A stretch of 64,000 nt of DNA from the NCBI GenBank assembly GCA_027574665.1, contig CM050659.1, positions 997,001 through 1,061,000 of the forward strand, written 5' to 3'. The notes below the pieces were generated by a model, which saw nothing but the letters and a program-made list of their open reading frames with translations, made no database searches and had not been told where the DNA came from. A program made the position numbers and the translations under genes. Positions 23,128 to 36,900 of this stretch are shown here, in pieces (position 1 is the first letter of the stretch; each line of letters opens with the position of its first letter). Source of the stretch: Rhynochetos jubatus. Taxonomy: Eukaryota > Chordata > Aves > Eurypygiformes > Rhynochetidae.

Positions 23128-24543
23128 CGGAGAGGCTCGAATGCGCGGCTCGTTGAAGCGTCTGCCCGAACACGGACATCTGAAGCAGCACTGTAATGCG
23201 ACCAAACAGAAAGAGTTAGGAGAGAATTTCTTGTTCCTTCTTGCTGCGCCTTTGCAGAGCACTGCGTGCCAGAGCAGCCGGATCGCTGTGTTGCTTGCAA
23301 TCTCCGGTTCCAACAGTGCCACAGTTCCTCGGCAACAGAAAGAGCTAGGAAGGAATTGCTTGCGCTGTTTTCTCTCGCTGTGCTCTAGCAGTTCGTTCCC
23401 TTTTCGGCAGAGCGCGGGACCGCTTGCAAAGCTTAGAAACAAACCTCTCCCTTTTCCTCCAAAAGGGAAAGAGCTACGAGGGAATTTCTTAGCGAAACCT
23501 TGTTTGTTTTGGCAGAGCACTGCATGCCTCTGAAGACAGAGCTCTGTATCCCCGGGAAAGTCGAAATCCACAGGGTCACCTTCTCTGTGCTAACAGGCTC
23601 GGAGAGGCTGGAATGCGCGGCTCGTTGAAGCGTCTGCCCGAACACGGACATCTGAAGCAGCACTGTAATGCGACCAAACAGAAAGAGTTAGGAGAGAATT
23701 TCTTGTCCCTTCTTGCTGCGCCTTTGCAGAGCACTGCGTGCCAGAGCAGCCGGATCGCTGTGTTGCTTGCAATCTCCAGTTCCAACAGTGCCACAGTTCC
23801 TCGGCAACAGAAAGAGCTAGGAAGGAATTGCTTACGCTCTTTTCTCTCGCTGTGCTCTAGCAGTTCGTTCCCTTTTCGGCAGAGCGCGGGACCGCTTGCA
23901 AAGCTTAGAAACAAACCTCTCCCTTTTCCTCCAAAAGGGAAAGAGCTACGAGGGAATTTCTTAGCGAAACCTTGTTTGTTTTGGCAGAGCACTGCATGCC
24001 TCTTAAGACAGAGCTCTGTATCCCCGGGAAAGTCGAAAGCCACAGGGTCACCTTCTCTGTGCTAACAGGCTCGGAGAGGCTCGAATGCGCGGCTCGTTGA
24101 AGCGTCTGCCCGAACACGGACATCTGAAGCAGCACTGTAATGCGACCAAACAGAAAGAGTTAGGAGAGAATTTCTTGTTCCTTCTTGCTGCGCCCTTGCA
24201 GAGCACTGCGTGCCAGAGCAGCCGGATCGCTGTGTTGCTTGCAATCTCCAGTTCCAACAGTGCCACAGTTCCTCGGCAACAGAAAGAGCTAGGAAGGAAT
24301 TGCTTACGCTGTTTTCTCTCGCTGTGCTCTAGCAGTTCGTTCCCTTTTCGGCAGAGCGCGGGACCGCTTGCAAAGCTTAGAAACAAACCTCTCCCTTTTC
24401 CTCCAAAAGGGAAAGAGCTACGAGGGAATTTCTTAGCGAAACCTTGTTTGTTTTGGCAGAGCACTGCATGCCTCTGAAGACAGAGCTCTGTATCCCCGGG
24501 AAAGTCGAAATCCACAGGGTCACCTTCTCTGTGCTAACAGGCT

Positions 24544-27375
24544 CGGAGAGGCTGGAATGCGCGGCTCGTTGAAGCGTCTGCCCGAACACGGACATCTGAA
24601 GCAGCACTGTAATGCGACCAAACAGAAAGAGTTAGGAGAGAATTTCTTGTCCCTTCTTGCTGCGCCTTTGCAGAGCACTGCGTGCCAGAGCAGCCGGACC
24701 GCTGTCTTGCTTGCAATCTCCAGTTCCAACAGTGCCACAGTTCCTCGGCAACAGAAAGAGCTAGGAAGGAATTGCTTGCGCTGTTTTCTCTCGCTGTGCT
24801 CTAGCAGTTCGTTCCCTTTTCGGCAGAGCGCGGGACCGCTTGCAAAGCTTAGAAAGAAACCTCTCCCTTTTCCTCCAAAAGGGAAAGAGCTACGAGGGAA
24901 TTTCTTAGCGAAACCTTGTTTGTTTTGGCAGAGCACTGCATGCCTCTTAAGACAGAGCTCTGTATCCCCGGGAAAGTCGAAATCCACAGGGTCACCTTCT
25001 CTGTGCTAACAGGCTCGGAGAGGCTCGAATGCGCGGCTCGTTGAAGCGTCTGCCCGAACACGGACATCTGAAGCAGCACTGTAATGCGTCCAAACAGAAA
25101 GAGTTAGGAGAGAATTTCTTGTTCCTTCTTGCTGCGCCCTTGCAGAGCACTGCGTGCCAGAGCAGCCGGATCGCTGTGTTGCTTGCAATCTCCGGTTCCA
25201 ACAGTGCCACAGTTCCTCGGCAACAGAAAGAGCTAGGAAGGAATTGCTTGCGCTGTTTTCTCTCGCTGTGCTCTAGCAGTTCGTTCCCTTTTCGGCAGAG
25301 CGCGGGACCGCTTGCAAAGCTTAGAAACAAACCTCTCCCTTTTCCTCCAAAAGGGAAAGAGCTACGAGGGAATTTCTTAGCGAAACCTTGTTTGTTTTGG
25401 CAGAGCACTGCATGCCTCTGAAGACAGAGCTCTGTATCCCCGGGAAAGTCGAAACCCACAGGGTCACCTTCTCTGTGCTAACAGGCTCGGAGAGGCTGGA
25501 ATGCGCGGCTCGTTGAAGCGTCTGCCCGAACACGGACATCTGAAGCAGCACTGTAATGCGACCAAACAGAAAGAGTTAGGAGAGAATTTCTTGTCCCTTC
25601 TTGCTGCGCCTTTGCAGAGCACTGCGTGCCAGAGCAGCCGGATCGCTGTGTTGCTTGCAATCTCCAGTTCCAACAGTGCCACAGTTCCTCGGCAACAGAA
25701 AGAGCTAGGAAGGAATTGCTTACGCTGTTTTCTCTCGCTGTGCTCTAGCAGTTCGTTCCCTTTTCGGCAGAGCGCGGGACCGCTTGCAAAGCTTAGAAAC
25801 AAACCTCTCCCTTTTCCTCCAAAAGGGAAAGAGCTACGAGGGAATTTCTTAGCGAAACCTTGTTTGTTTTGGCAGAGCACTGCATGCCTCTGAAGACAGA
25901 GCTCTGTATCCCCGGGAAAGTCGAAATCCACAGGGTCACCTTCTCTGTGCTAACAGGCTCGGAGAGGCTGGAATGCGCGGCTCGTTGAAGCGTCTGCCCG
26001 AACACGGACATCTGAAGCAGCACTGTAATGCGACCAAACAGAAAGAGTTAGGAGAGAATTTCTTGTCCCTTCTTGCTGCGCCTTTGCAGAGCACTGCGTG
26101 CCAGAGCAGCCGGATCGCTGTGTTGCTTGCAATCTCCAGTTCCAACAGTGCCACAGTTCCTCGGCAACAGAAAGAGCTAGGAAGGAATTGCTTGCGCTGT
26201 TTTCTCTCGCTGTGCTCTAGCAGTTCGTTCCCTTTTCGGCAGAGCGCGGGACCGCTTGCAAAGCTTAGAAAGAAACCTCTCCCTTTTCCTCCAAAAGGGA
26301 AAGAGCTACGAGGGAATTTCTTAGCGAAACCTTGTTTGTTTTGGCAGAGCACTGCATGCCTCTTAAGACAGAGCTCTGTATCCCCGGGAAAGTCGAAATC
26401 CACAGGGTCACCTTCTCTGTGCTAACAGGCTCGGAGAGGCTCGAATGCGCGGCTCGTTGAAGCGTCTGCCCGAACACGGACATCTGAAGCAGCACTGTAA
26501 TGCGTCCAAACAGAAAGAGTTAGGAGAGAATTTCTTGTTCCTTCTTGCTGCGCCCTTGCAGAGCACTGCGTGCCAGAGCAGCCGGATCGCTGTGTTGCTT
26601 GCAATCTCCGGTTCCAACAGTGCCACAGTTCCTCGGCAACAGAAAGAGCTAGGAAGGAATTGCTTGCGCTGTTTTCTCTCGCTGTGCTCTAGCAGTTCGT
26701 TCCCTTTTCGGCAGAGCGCGGGACCGCTTGCAAAGCTTAGAAACAAACCTCTCCCTTTTCCTCCAAAAGGGAAAGAGCTACGAGGGAATTTCTTAGCGAA
26801 ACCTTGTTTGTTTTGGCAGAGCACTGCATGCCTCTGAAGACAGAGCTCTGTATCCCCGGGAAAGTCGAAACCCACAGGGTCACCTTCTCTGTGCTAACAG
26901 GCTCGGAGAGGCTGGAATGCGCGGCTCGTTGAAGCGTCTGCCCGAACACGGACATCTGAAGCAGCACTGTAATGCGACCAAACAGAAAGAGTTAGGAGAG
27001 AATTTCTTGTCCCTTCTTGCTGCGCCTTTGCAGAGCACTGCGTGCCAGAGCAGCCGGATCGCTGTGTTGCTTGCAATCTCCAGTTCCAACAGTGCCACAG
27101 TTCCTCGGCAACAGAAAGAGCTAGGAAGGAATTGCTTACGCTCTTTTCTCTCGCTGTGCTCTAGCAGTTCGTTCCCTTTTCGGCAGAGCGCGGGACCGCT
27201 TGCAAAGCTTAGAAACAAACCTCTCCCTTTTCCTCCAAAAGGGAAAGAGCTACGAGGGAATTTCTTAGCGAAACCTTGTTTGTTTTGGCAGAGCACTGCA
27301 TGCCTCTGAAGACAGAGCTCTGTATCCCCGGGAAAGTCGAAATCCACAGGGTCACCTTCTCTGTGCTAACAGGCT
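24544..27375. repeat. 3-monomer HOR (units 53-55 and 56-58)
   Basis: Units 54 and 57 share the private GAAACCCACAGGG near their ends (about 25453 and 26870), and both carry TGCGTCCAAAC, TTGTTCC and CTCCGGTTCC. They are preceded in each case by an AGAAAGAAACC unit (53 and 56). The offset is 1416 bp. Unit 53 differs from 56 by ACCGCTGTC, and unit 58 differs from 55 by CGCTCTTTTC, so only the core of the duplication is preserved. Confidence 0.7.
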
Positions 27376-30300
27376 CGGAGAGGCTGGAATGCGCGGCTCG
27401 TTGAAGCGTCTGCCCGAACACGGACATCTGAAGCAGCACTGTAATGCGTCCAAACAGAAAGAGTTAGGAGAGAATTTCTTGTCCCTTCTTGCTGCGCCTT
27501 TGCAGAGCACTGCGTGCCAGAGCAGCCGGATCGCTGTGTTGCTTGCAATCTCCAGTTCCAACAGTGCCACAGTTCCTCGGCAACAGAAAGAGCAAGGAAG
27601 GAATTGCTTACGCTGTTTTCTCTCGCTGTGCTCTTGCAGTTCGTTCCCTTTTCGGCAGAGCGCGGGACCGCTTGCAAAGCTTAGAAACAAACCTCTCCCT
27701 TTTCCTCCAAAAGGGAAAGAGCTACGAGGGAATTTCTTAGCGAAACCTTGTTTGTTTTGGCAGAGCACTGCATGCCTCTGAAGACAGAGCTCTGTATCCC
27801 CGGGAAAGTCGAAATCCACAGGGTCACCTTCTCTGTGCTAACAGGCTCGGAGAGGCTCGAATGCGCGGCTCGTTGAAGCGTCTGCCCGAACACGGACATC
27901 TGAAGCAGCACTGTAATGCAACCAAACAGAAAGAGTTAGGAGAGAATTTCTTGTCCCTTCTTGCTGCGCCCTTGCAGAGCACTGCGTGCCAGAGCAGCCG
28001 GATCGCTGTGTTGCTTGCAATCTCCAGTTCCAACAGTGCCACAGTTCCTCGGCAACAGAAAGAGCTAGGAAGGAATTGCTTACGCTGTTTTCTCTCGCTG
28101 TGCTCTAGCAGTTCGTTCCCTTTTCGGCAGAGCGCGGGACCGCTTGCAAAGCTTAGAAACAAACCTCTCCCTTTTCCTCCAAAAGGGAAAGAGCTACGAG
28201 GGAATTTCTTAGCGAAACCTTGTTTGTTTTGGCAGAGCACTGCATGCCTCTGAAGACAGAGCTCTGTATCCCCGGGAAAGTCGAAATCCACAGGGTCACC
28301 TTCTCTGTGCTAACAGGCTCGGAGAGGCTGGAATGCGCGGCTCGTTGAAGCGTCTGCCCGAACACGGACATCTGAAGCAGCACTGTAATGCGACCAAACA
28401 GAAAGAGTTAGGAGAGAATTTCTTGTCCCTTCTTGCTGCGCCTTTGCAGAGCACTGCGTGCCAGAGCAGCCGGATCGCTGTGTTGCTTGCAATCTCCAGT
28501 TCCAACAGTGCCACAGTTCCTCGGCAACAGAAAGAGCTAGGAAGGAATTGCTTGCGCTGTTTTCTCTCGCTGTGCTCTAGCAGTTCGTTCCCTTTTCGGC
28601 AGAGCGCGGGACCGCTTGCAAAGCTTAGAAAGAAACCTCTCCCTTTTCCTCCAAAAGGGAAAGAGCTACGAGGGAATTTCTTAGCGAAACCTTGTTTGTT
28701 TTGGCAGAGCACTGCATGCCTCTTAAGACAGAGCTCTGTATCCCCGGGAAAGTCGAAATCCACAGGGTCACCTTCTCTGTGCTAACAGGCTCGGAGAGGC
28801 TGGAATGCGCGGCTCGTTGAAGCGTCTGCCCGAACACGGACATCTGAAGCAGCACTGTAATGCGACCAAACAGAAAGAGTTAGGAGAGAATTTCTTGTTC
28901 CTTCTTGCTGCGCCTTTGCAGAGCACTGCGTGCCAGAGCAGCCGGATCGCTGTGTTGCTTGCAATCTCCGGTTCCAACAGTGCCACAGTTCCTCGGCAAC
29001 AGAAAGAGCTAGGAAGGAATTGCTTGCGCTGTTTTCTCTCGCTGTGCTCTAGCAGTTCGTTCCCTTTTCGGCAGAGCGCGGGACCGCTTGCAAAGCTTAG
29101 AAACAAACCTCTCCCTTTTCCTCCAAAAGGGAAAGAGCTACGAGGGAATTTCTTAGCGAAACCTTGTTTGTTTTGGCAGAGCACTGCATGCCTCTTAAGA
29201 CAGAGCTCTGTATCCCCGGGAAAGTCGAAATCCACAGGGTCACCTTCTCTGTGCTAACAGGCTCGGAGAGGCTGGAATGCGCGGCTCGTTGAAGCGTCTG
29301 CCCGAACACGGACATCTGAAGCAGCACTGTAATGCGACCAAACAGAAAGAGTTAGGAGAGAATTTCTTGTCCCTTCTTGCTGCGCCTTTGCAGAGCACTG
29401 CGTGCCAGAGCAGCCGGATCGCTGTGTTGCTTGCAATCTCCAGTTCCAACAGTGCCACAGTTCCTCGGCAACAGAAAGAGCTAGGAAGGAATTGCTTACG
29501 CTCTTTTCTCTCGCTGTGCTCTAGCAGTTCGTTCCCTTTTCGGCAGAGCGCGGGACCGCTTGCAAAGCTTAGAAACAAACCTCTCCCTTTTCCTCCAAAA
29601 GGGAAAGAGCTACGAGGGAATTTCTTAGCGAAACCTTGTTTGTTTTGGCAGAGCACTGCATGCCTCTGAAGACAGAGCTCTGTATCCCCGGGAAAGTCGA
29701 AATCCACAGGGTCACCTTCTCTGTGCTAACAGGCTCGGAGAGGCTGGAATGCGCGGCTCGTTGAAGCGTCTGCCCGAACACGGACATCTGAAGCAGCACT
29801 GTAATGCGTCCAAACAGAAAGAGTTAGGAGAGAATTTCTTGTCCCTTCTTGCTGCGCCTTTGCAGAGCACTGCGTGCCAGAGCAGCCGGATCGCTGTGTT
29901 GCTTGCAATCTCCAGTTCCAACAGTGCCACAGTTCCTCGGCAACAGAAAGAGCTAGGAAGGAATTGCTTACGCTGTTTTCTCTCGCTGTGCTCTTGCAGT
30001 TCGTTCCCTTTTCGGCAGAGCGCGGGACCGCTTGCAAAGCTTAGAAACAAACCTCTCCCTTTTCCTCCAAAAGGGAAAGAGCTACGAGGGAATTTCTTAG
30101 CGAAACCTTGTTTGTTTTGGCAGAGCACTGCATGCCTCTGAAGACAGAGCTCTGTATCCCCGGGAAAGTCGAAATCCACAGGGTCACCTTCTCTGTGCTA
30201 ACAGGCTCGGAGAGGCTCGAATGCGCGGCTCGTTGAAGCGTCTGCCCGAACACGGACATCTGAAGCAGCACTGTAATGCAACCAAACAGAAAGAGTTAGG

Positions 30301-33300
30301 AGAGAATTTCTTGTCCCTTCTTGCTGCGCCCTTGCAGAGCACTGCGTGCCAGAGCAGCCGGATCGCTGTGTTGCTTGCAATCTCCAGTTCCAACAGTGCC
30401 ACAGTTCCTCGGCAACAGAAAGAGCTAGGAAGGAATTGCTTACGCTGTTTTCTCTCGCTGTGCTCTAGCAGTTCGTTCCCTTTTCGGCAGAGCGCGGGAC
30501 CGCTTGCAAAGCTTAGAAACAAACCTCTCCCTTTTCCTCCAAAAGGGAAAGAGCTACGAGGGAATTTCTTAGCGAAACCTTGTTTGTTTTGGCAGAGCAC
30601 TGCATGCCTCTGAAGACAGAGCTCTGTATCCCCGGGAAAGTCGAAATCCACAGGGTCACCTTCTCTGTGCTAACAGGCTCGGAGAGGCTGGAATGCGCGG
30701 CTCGTTGAAGCGTCTGCCCGAACACGGACATCTGAAGCAGCACTGTAATGCGACCAAACAGAAAGAGTTAGGAGAGAATTTCTTGTCCCTTCTTGCTGCG
30801 CCTTTGCAGAGCACTGCGTGCCAGAGCAGCCGGATCGCTGTGTTGCTTGCAATCTCCAGTTCCAACAGTGCCACAGTTCCTCGGCAACAGAAAGAGCTAG
30901 GAAGGAATTGCTTGCGCTGTTTTCTCTCGCTGTGCTCTAGCAGTTCGTTCCCTTTTCGGCAGAGCGCGGGACCGCTTGCAAAGCTTAGAAAGAAACCTCT
31001 CCCTTTTCCTCCAAAAGGGAAAGAGCTACGAGGGAATTTCTTAGCGAAACCTTGTTTGTTTTGGCAGAGCACTGCATGCCTCTTAAGACAGAGCTCTGTA
31101 TCCCCGGGAAAGTCGAAATCCACAGGGTCACCTTCTCTGTGCTAACAGGCTCGGAGAGGCTGGAATGCGCGGCTCGTTGAAGCGTCTGCCCGAACACGGA
31201 CATCTGAAGCAGCACTGTAATGCGTCCAAACAGAAAGAGTTAGGAGAGAATTTCTTGTTCCTTCTTGCTGCGCCCTTGCAGAGCACTGCGTGCCAGAGCA
31301 GCCGGATCGCTGTGTTGCTTGCAATCTCCGGTTCCAACAGTGCCACAGTTCCTCGGCAACAGAAAGAGCTAGGAAGGAATTGCTTGCGCTGTTTTCTCTC
31401 GCTGTGCTCTAGCAGTTCGTTCCCTTTTCGGCAGAGCGCGGGACCGCTTGCAAAGCTTAGAAACAAACCTCTCCCTTTTCCTCCAAAAGGGAAAGAGCTA
31501 CGAGGGAATTTCTTAGCGAAACCTTGTTTGTTTTGGCAGAGCACTGCATGCCTCTGAAGACAGAGCTCTGTATCCCCGGGAAAGTCGAAATCCACAGGGT
31601 CACCTTCTCTGTGCTAACAGGCTCGGAGAGGCTGGAATGCGCGGCTCGTTGAAGCGTCTGCCCGAACACGGACATCTGAAGCAGCACTGTAATGCGACCA
31701 AACAGAAAGAGTTAGGAGAGAATTTCTTGTCCCTTCTTGCTGCGCCTTTGCAGAGCACTGCGTGCCAGAGCAGCCGGATCGCTGTGTTGCTTGCAATCTC
31801 CAGTTCCAACAGTGCCACAGTTCCTCGGCAACAGAAAGAGCTAGGAAGGAATTGCTTACGCTCTTTTCTCTCGCTGTGCTCTAGCAGTTCGTTCCCTTTT
31901 CGGCAGAGCGCGGGACCGCTTGCAAAGCTTAGAAACAAACCTCTCCCTTTTCCTCCAAAAGGGAAAGAGCTACGAGGGAATTTCTTAGGGAAACCTTGTT
32001 TGTTTTGGCAGAGCACTGCATGCCTCTGAAGACAGAGCTCTGTATCCCCGGGAAAGTCGAAATCCACAGGGTCACCTTCTCTGTGCTAACAGGCTCGGAG
32101 AGGCTGGAATGCGCGGCTCGTTGAAGCGTCTGCCCGAACACGGACATCTGAAGCAGCACTGTAATGCGTCCAAACAGAAAGAGTTAGGAGAGAATTTCTT
32201 GTCCCTTCTTGCTGCGCCTTTGCAGAGCACTGCGTGCCAGAGCAGCCGGATCGCTGTGTTGCTTGCAATCTCCAGTTCCAACAGTGCCACAGTTCCTCGG
32301 CAACAGAAAGAGCTAGGAAGGAATTGCTTACGCTGTTTTCTCTCGCTGTGCTCTTGCAGTTCGTTCCCTTTTCGGCAGAGCGCGGGACCGCTTGCAAAGC
32401 TTAGAAACAAACCTCTCCCTTTTCCTCCAAAAGGGAAAGAGCTACGAGGGAATTTCTTAGCGAAACCTTGTTTGTTTTGGCAGAGCACTGCATGCCTCTG
32501 AAGACAGAGCTCTGTATCCCCGGGAAAGTCGAAATCCACAGGGTCACCTTCTCTCTGCTAACAGGCTCGGAGAGGCTCGAATGCGCGGCTCGTTGAAGCG
32601 TCTGCCCGAACACGGACATCTGAAGCAGCACTGTAATGCAACCAAACAGAAAGAGTTAGGAGAGAATTTCTTGTCCCTTCTTGCTGCGCCCTTGCAGAGC
32701 ACTGCGTGCCAGAGCAGCCGGATCGCTGTGTTGCTTGCAATCTCCAGTTCCAACAGTGCCACAGTTCCTCGGCAACAGAAAGAGCTAGGAAGGAATTGCT
32801 TACGCTCTTTTCTCTCGCTGTGCTCTAGCAGTTCGTTCCCTTTTCGGCAGAGCGCGGGACCGCTTGCAAAGCTTAGAAACAAACCTCTCCCTTTTCCTCC
32901 AAAAGGGAAAGAGCTACGAGGGAATTTCTTAGCGAAACCTTGTTTGTTTTGGCAGAGCACTGCATGCCTCTGAAGACAGAGCTCTGTATCCCCGGGAAAG
33001 TCGAAATCCACAGGGTCACCTTCTCTGTGCTAACAGGCTCGGAGAGGCTCGAATGCGCGGCTCGTTGAAGCGTCTGCCCGAACACGGACATCTGAAGCAG
33101 CACTGTAATGCGACCAAACAGAAAGAGTTAGGAGAGAATTTCTTGTCCCTTCTTGCTGCGCCTTTGCAGAGCACTGCGTGCCAGAGCAGCCGGATCGCTG
33201 TGTTGCTTGCAATCTCCAGTTCCAACAGTGCCACAGTTCCTCGGCAACAGAAAGAGCTAGGAAGGAATTGCTTGCGCTGTTTTCTCTCGCTGTGCTCTAG

Positions 33301-33983
33301 CAGTTCGTTCCCTTTTCGGCAGAGCGCGGGACCGCTTGCAAAGCTTAGAAAGAAACCTCTCCCTTTTCCTCCAAAAGGGAAAGAGCTACGAGGGAATTTC
33401 TTAGCGAAACCTTGTTTGTTTTGGCAGAGCACTGCATGCCTCTTAAGACAGAGCTCTGTATCCCCGGGAAAGTCGAAATCCACAGGGTCACCTTCTCTGT
33501 GCTAACAGGCTCGGAGAGGCTGGAATGCGCGGCTCGTTGAAGCGTCTGCCCGAACACGGACATCTGAAGCAGCACTGTAATGCGACCAAACAGAAAGAGT
33601 TAGGAGAGAATTTCTTGTTCCTTCTTGCTGCGCCTTTGCAGAGCACTGCGTGCCAGAGCAGCCGGATCGCTGTGTTGCTTGCAATCTCCGGTTCCAACAG
33701 TGCCACAGTTCCTCGGCAACAGAAAGAGCTAGGAAGGAATTGCTTGCGCTGTTTTCTCTCGCTGTGCTCTAGCAGTTCGTTCCCTTTTCGGCAGAGCGCG
33801 GGACCGCTTGCAAAGCTTAGAAACAAACCTCTCCCTTTTCCTCCAAAAGGGAAAGAGCTACGAGGGAATTTCTTAGCGAAACCTTGTTTGTTTTGGCAGA
33901 GCACTGCATGCCTCTGAAGACAGAGCTCTGTATCCCCGGGAAAGTCGAAATCCACAGGGTCACCTTCTCTGTGCTAACAGGCT
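26904..33983. repeat. 5-monomer HOR, three consecutive 2360-bp copies (units 58-72)
   Basis: Diagnostic variants recur every fifth unit: CGCTCTTTTC in 58, 63, 68 (and 73); TGCGTCCAAAC with CTCTTGCAG in 59, 64, 69; TGCAACCAAAC in 60, 65, 70; AGAAAGAAACC in 61, 66, 71; CTCCGGTTCC with TTGTTCC in 62, 67, 72. Differences between copies are few: unit 67 has TGCGTCC where 62 and 72 have TGCGACC; 68 has TTAGGGAAAC; 69 has TTCTCTCTGC; 70 also has CGCTCTTTTC; and 59 has GAGCAAGG. The last part lies inside the 11.3-kb duplication, so the cycle is seen again at 41536-45783. Confidence 0.88.
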
Positions 33984-36900
33984 CGGAGAGGCTGGAATGC
34001 GCGGCTCGTTGAAGCGTCTGCCCGAACACGGACATCTGAAGCAGCACTGTAATGCGACCAAACAGAAAGAGTTAGGAGAGAATTTCTTGTCCCTTCTTGC
34101 TGCGCCTTTGCAGAGCACTGCGTGCCAGAGCAGCCGGATCGCTGTGTTGCTTGCAATCTCCAGTTCCAACAGTGCCACAGTTCCTCGGCAACAGAAAGAG
34201 CTAGGAAGGAATTGCTTACGCTCTTTTCTCTCGCTGTGCTCTAGCAGTTCGTTCCCTTTTCGGCAGAGCGCGGGACCGCTTGCAAAGCTTAGAAACAAAC
34301 CTCTCCCTTTTCCTCCAAAAGGGAAAGAGCTACGAGGGAATTTCTTAGCGAAACCTTGTTTGTTTTGGCAGAGCACTGCATGCCTCTGAAGACAGAGCTC
34401 TGTATCCCCGGGAAAGTCGAAATCCACAGGGTCACCTTCTCTGTGCTAACAGGCTCGGAGAGGCTCGAATGCGCGGCTCGTTGAAGCGTCTGCCCGAACA
34501 CGGACATCTGAAGCAGCACTGTAATGCGACCAAACAGAAAGAGTTAGGAGAGAATTTCTTGTCCCTTCTTGCTGCGCCTTTGCAGAGCACTGCGTGCCAG
34601 AGCAGCCGGACCGCTGTGTTGCTTGCAATCTCCGGTTCCAACAGTGCCACAGTTCCTCGGCAACAGAAAGAGCTAGGAAGGAATTGCTTGCGCTGTTTTC
34701 TCTCGCTGTGCTCTAGCAGTTCGTTCCCTTTTCGGCAGAGCGCGGGACCGCTTGCAAAGCTTAGAAACAAACCTCTCCCTTTTCCTCCAAAAGGGAAAGA
34801 GCTACGAGGGAATTTCTTAGCGAAACCTTGTTTGTTTTGGCAGAGCACTGCATGCCTCTTAAGACAGAGCTCTGTATCCCCGGGAAAGTCGAAAGCCACA
34901 GGGTCACCTTCTCTGTGCTAACAGGCTCGGAGAGGCTCGAATGCGCGGCTCGTTGAAGCGTCTGCCCGAACACGGACATCTGAAGCAGCACTGTAATGCG
35001 ACCAAACAGAAAGAGTTAGGAGAGAATTTCTTGTTCCTTCTTGCTGCGCCCTTGCAGAGCACTGCGTGCCAGAGCAGCCGGATCGCTGTGTTGCTTGCAA
35101 TCTCCAGTTCCAACAGTGCCACAGTTCCTCGGCAACAGAAAGAGCTAGGAAGGAATTGTTTGCGCTGTTTTCTCTCGCTGTGCTCTAGCAGTTCGTTCCC
35201 TTTTCGGCAGAGCGCGGGACCGCTTGCAAAGCTTAGAAACAAACCTCTCCCTTTTCCTCCAAAAGGGAAAGAGCTACGAGGGAATTTCTTAGCGAAACCT
35301 TGTTTGTTTTGGCAGAGCACTGCATGCCTCTTAAGACAGAGCTCTGTATCCCCGGGAAAGTCGAAATCCACAGGGTCACCTTCTCTGTGCTAACAGGCTC
35401 GGAGAGGCTGGAATGCGCGGCTCGTTGAAGCGTCTGCCCGAACACGGCCATCTGAAGCAGCACTGTAATGCGACCAAACAGAAAGAGTTAGGAGAGAATT
35501 TCTTGTCCCTTCTTGCTGCGCCTTTGCAGAGCACTGCGTGCCAGAGCAGCCGGACCGCTGCGTTGCTTGCAATCTCCAGTTCCAACAGTGCCACAGTTCC
35601 TCGGCAACAGAAAGAGCTAGGAAGGAATTGCTTACGCTGTTTTCTCTCGCTGTGCTCTAGCAGTTCGTTCCCTTTTCGGCAGAGCGCGGGACCGCTTGCA
35701 AAGCCCAGAAACAAACCTCTCCCTTTTCCTCCAAAAGGGAAAGAGCTACGAGGGAATTTCTTAGCGAAACCTTGTTTGTTTTGGCAGAGCACTGCATGCC
35801 TCTTAAGACAGAGCTCTGGATCCCCGGGAAAGTCGAAATCCACAGGGTCACCTTCTCTGTGCTAACAGGCTCGGAGAGGCTCGAATGCGCGGCTCGTTGA
35901 AGCGTCTGCCCGAACACGGCCATCTGAAGCAGCACTGTAATGCGACCAAACAGAAAGAGTTAGGAGAGAATTTCTTGTCCCTTCTTGCTGCGCCTTTGCA
36001 GAGCACTGCGTGCCAGAGCAGCCGGACCGCTGCGTTGCTTGCAATCTCCAGTTCCAACAGAGCCACTGTTCCTCGGCAACAGAAAGAGCTAGGAAGGAAT
36101 TGCTTACGCTGTTTTCTCTCGCTGTGCTCTAGCAGTTCGTTCCCTTTTCGGCAGAGCGCGGGACCGCTTGCAAAGCCCAGAAACAAACCTCTCCCTTTTC
36201 CTCCAAAAGGGAAAGAGCTACGAGGGAATTTCTTAGCGAAACCTTGTTTGTTTTGGCAGAGCACTGCATGCCTCTTAAGACAGAGCTCTGTATCCCCGGG
36301 AAAGTCGAAATCCACAGGGTCACCTTCTCTGTGCTAACAGGCTCGGAGAGGCTCGAATGCGCGGCTCGTTGAAGCGTCTGCCCGAACACGGACATCTGAA
36401 GCAGCACTGTAATGCGACCAAACAGAAAGAGTTAGGAGAGAATTTCTTGTCCCTTCTTGCTGCGCCTTTGCAGAGCACTGCGTGCCAGAGCAGCCGGACC
36501 GCTGCGTTGCTTGCAATCTCCAGTTCCAACAGAGCCACAGTTCCTCGGCAACAAAAAGAGCTAGGAAGGAATTGCTTACGCTGTTTTCTCTCGCTGTGCT
36601 CTAGCGGTTCGTTCCCTTTTCGGCAGAGCGCGGGACCGCTTGCAAAGCTTAGAAACAAACCTCTCCCTTTTCCTCCAAAAGGGAAAGAGCTACGAGGGAA
36701 TTTCTTAGCGAAACCTTGTTTGTTTTGGCAGAGCACTGCATGCCTCTTAAGACAGAGCTCTGGATCCCCGGGAAAGTCGAAATCCACAGGGTCACCTTCT
36801 CTGTGCTAACAGGCTCGGAGAGGCTCGAATGCGCGGCTCGTTGAAGCGTCTGCCCGAACACGGACATCTGAAGCAGCACTGTAATGCGACCAAACAGAAA

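Larger units (their letters stand above)
1..35399. repeat. Alpha-family block 1 (units 1-75)
   Basis: Units here carry ATCGCTGTG about 150 bp into the monomer (for example 155-163). Intermediates with ACCGCTGTG are units 34 and 74, and unit 53 reads ACCGCTGTC. Both CTGAAG and CTTAAG forms occur near the monomer end, and only alpha-type units show GAAAGCC before CACAGGG. The block holds several internal HORs, annotated separately. It ends with units 74 (ACCGCTGTG plus CTCCGGTTCC) and 75 (GAATTGTTTGCG), after which the beta family begins. Confidence 0.85.
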
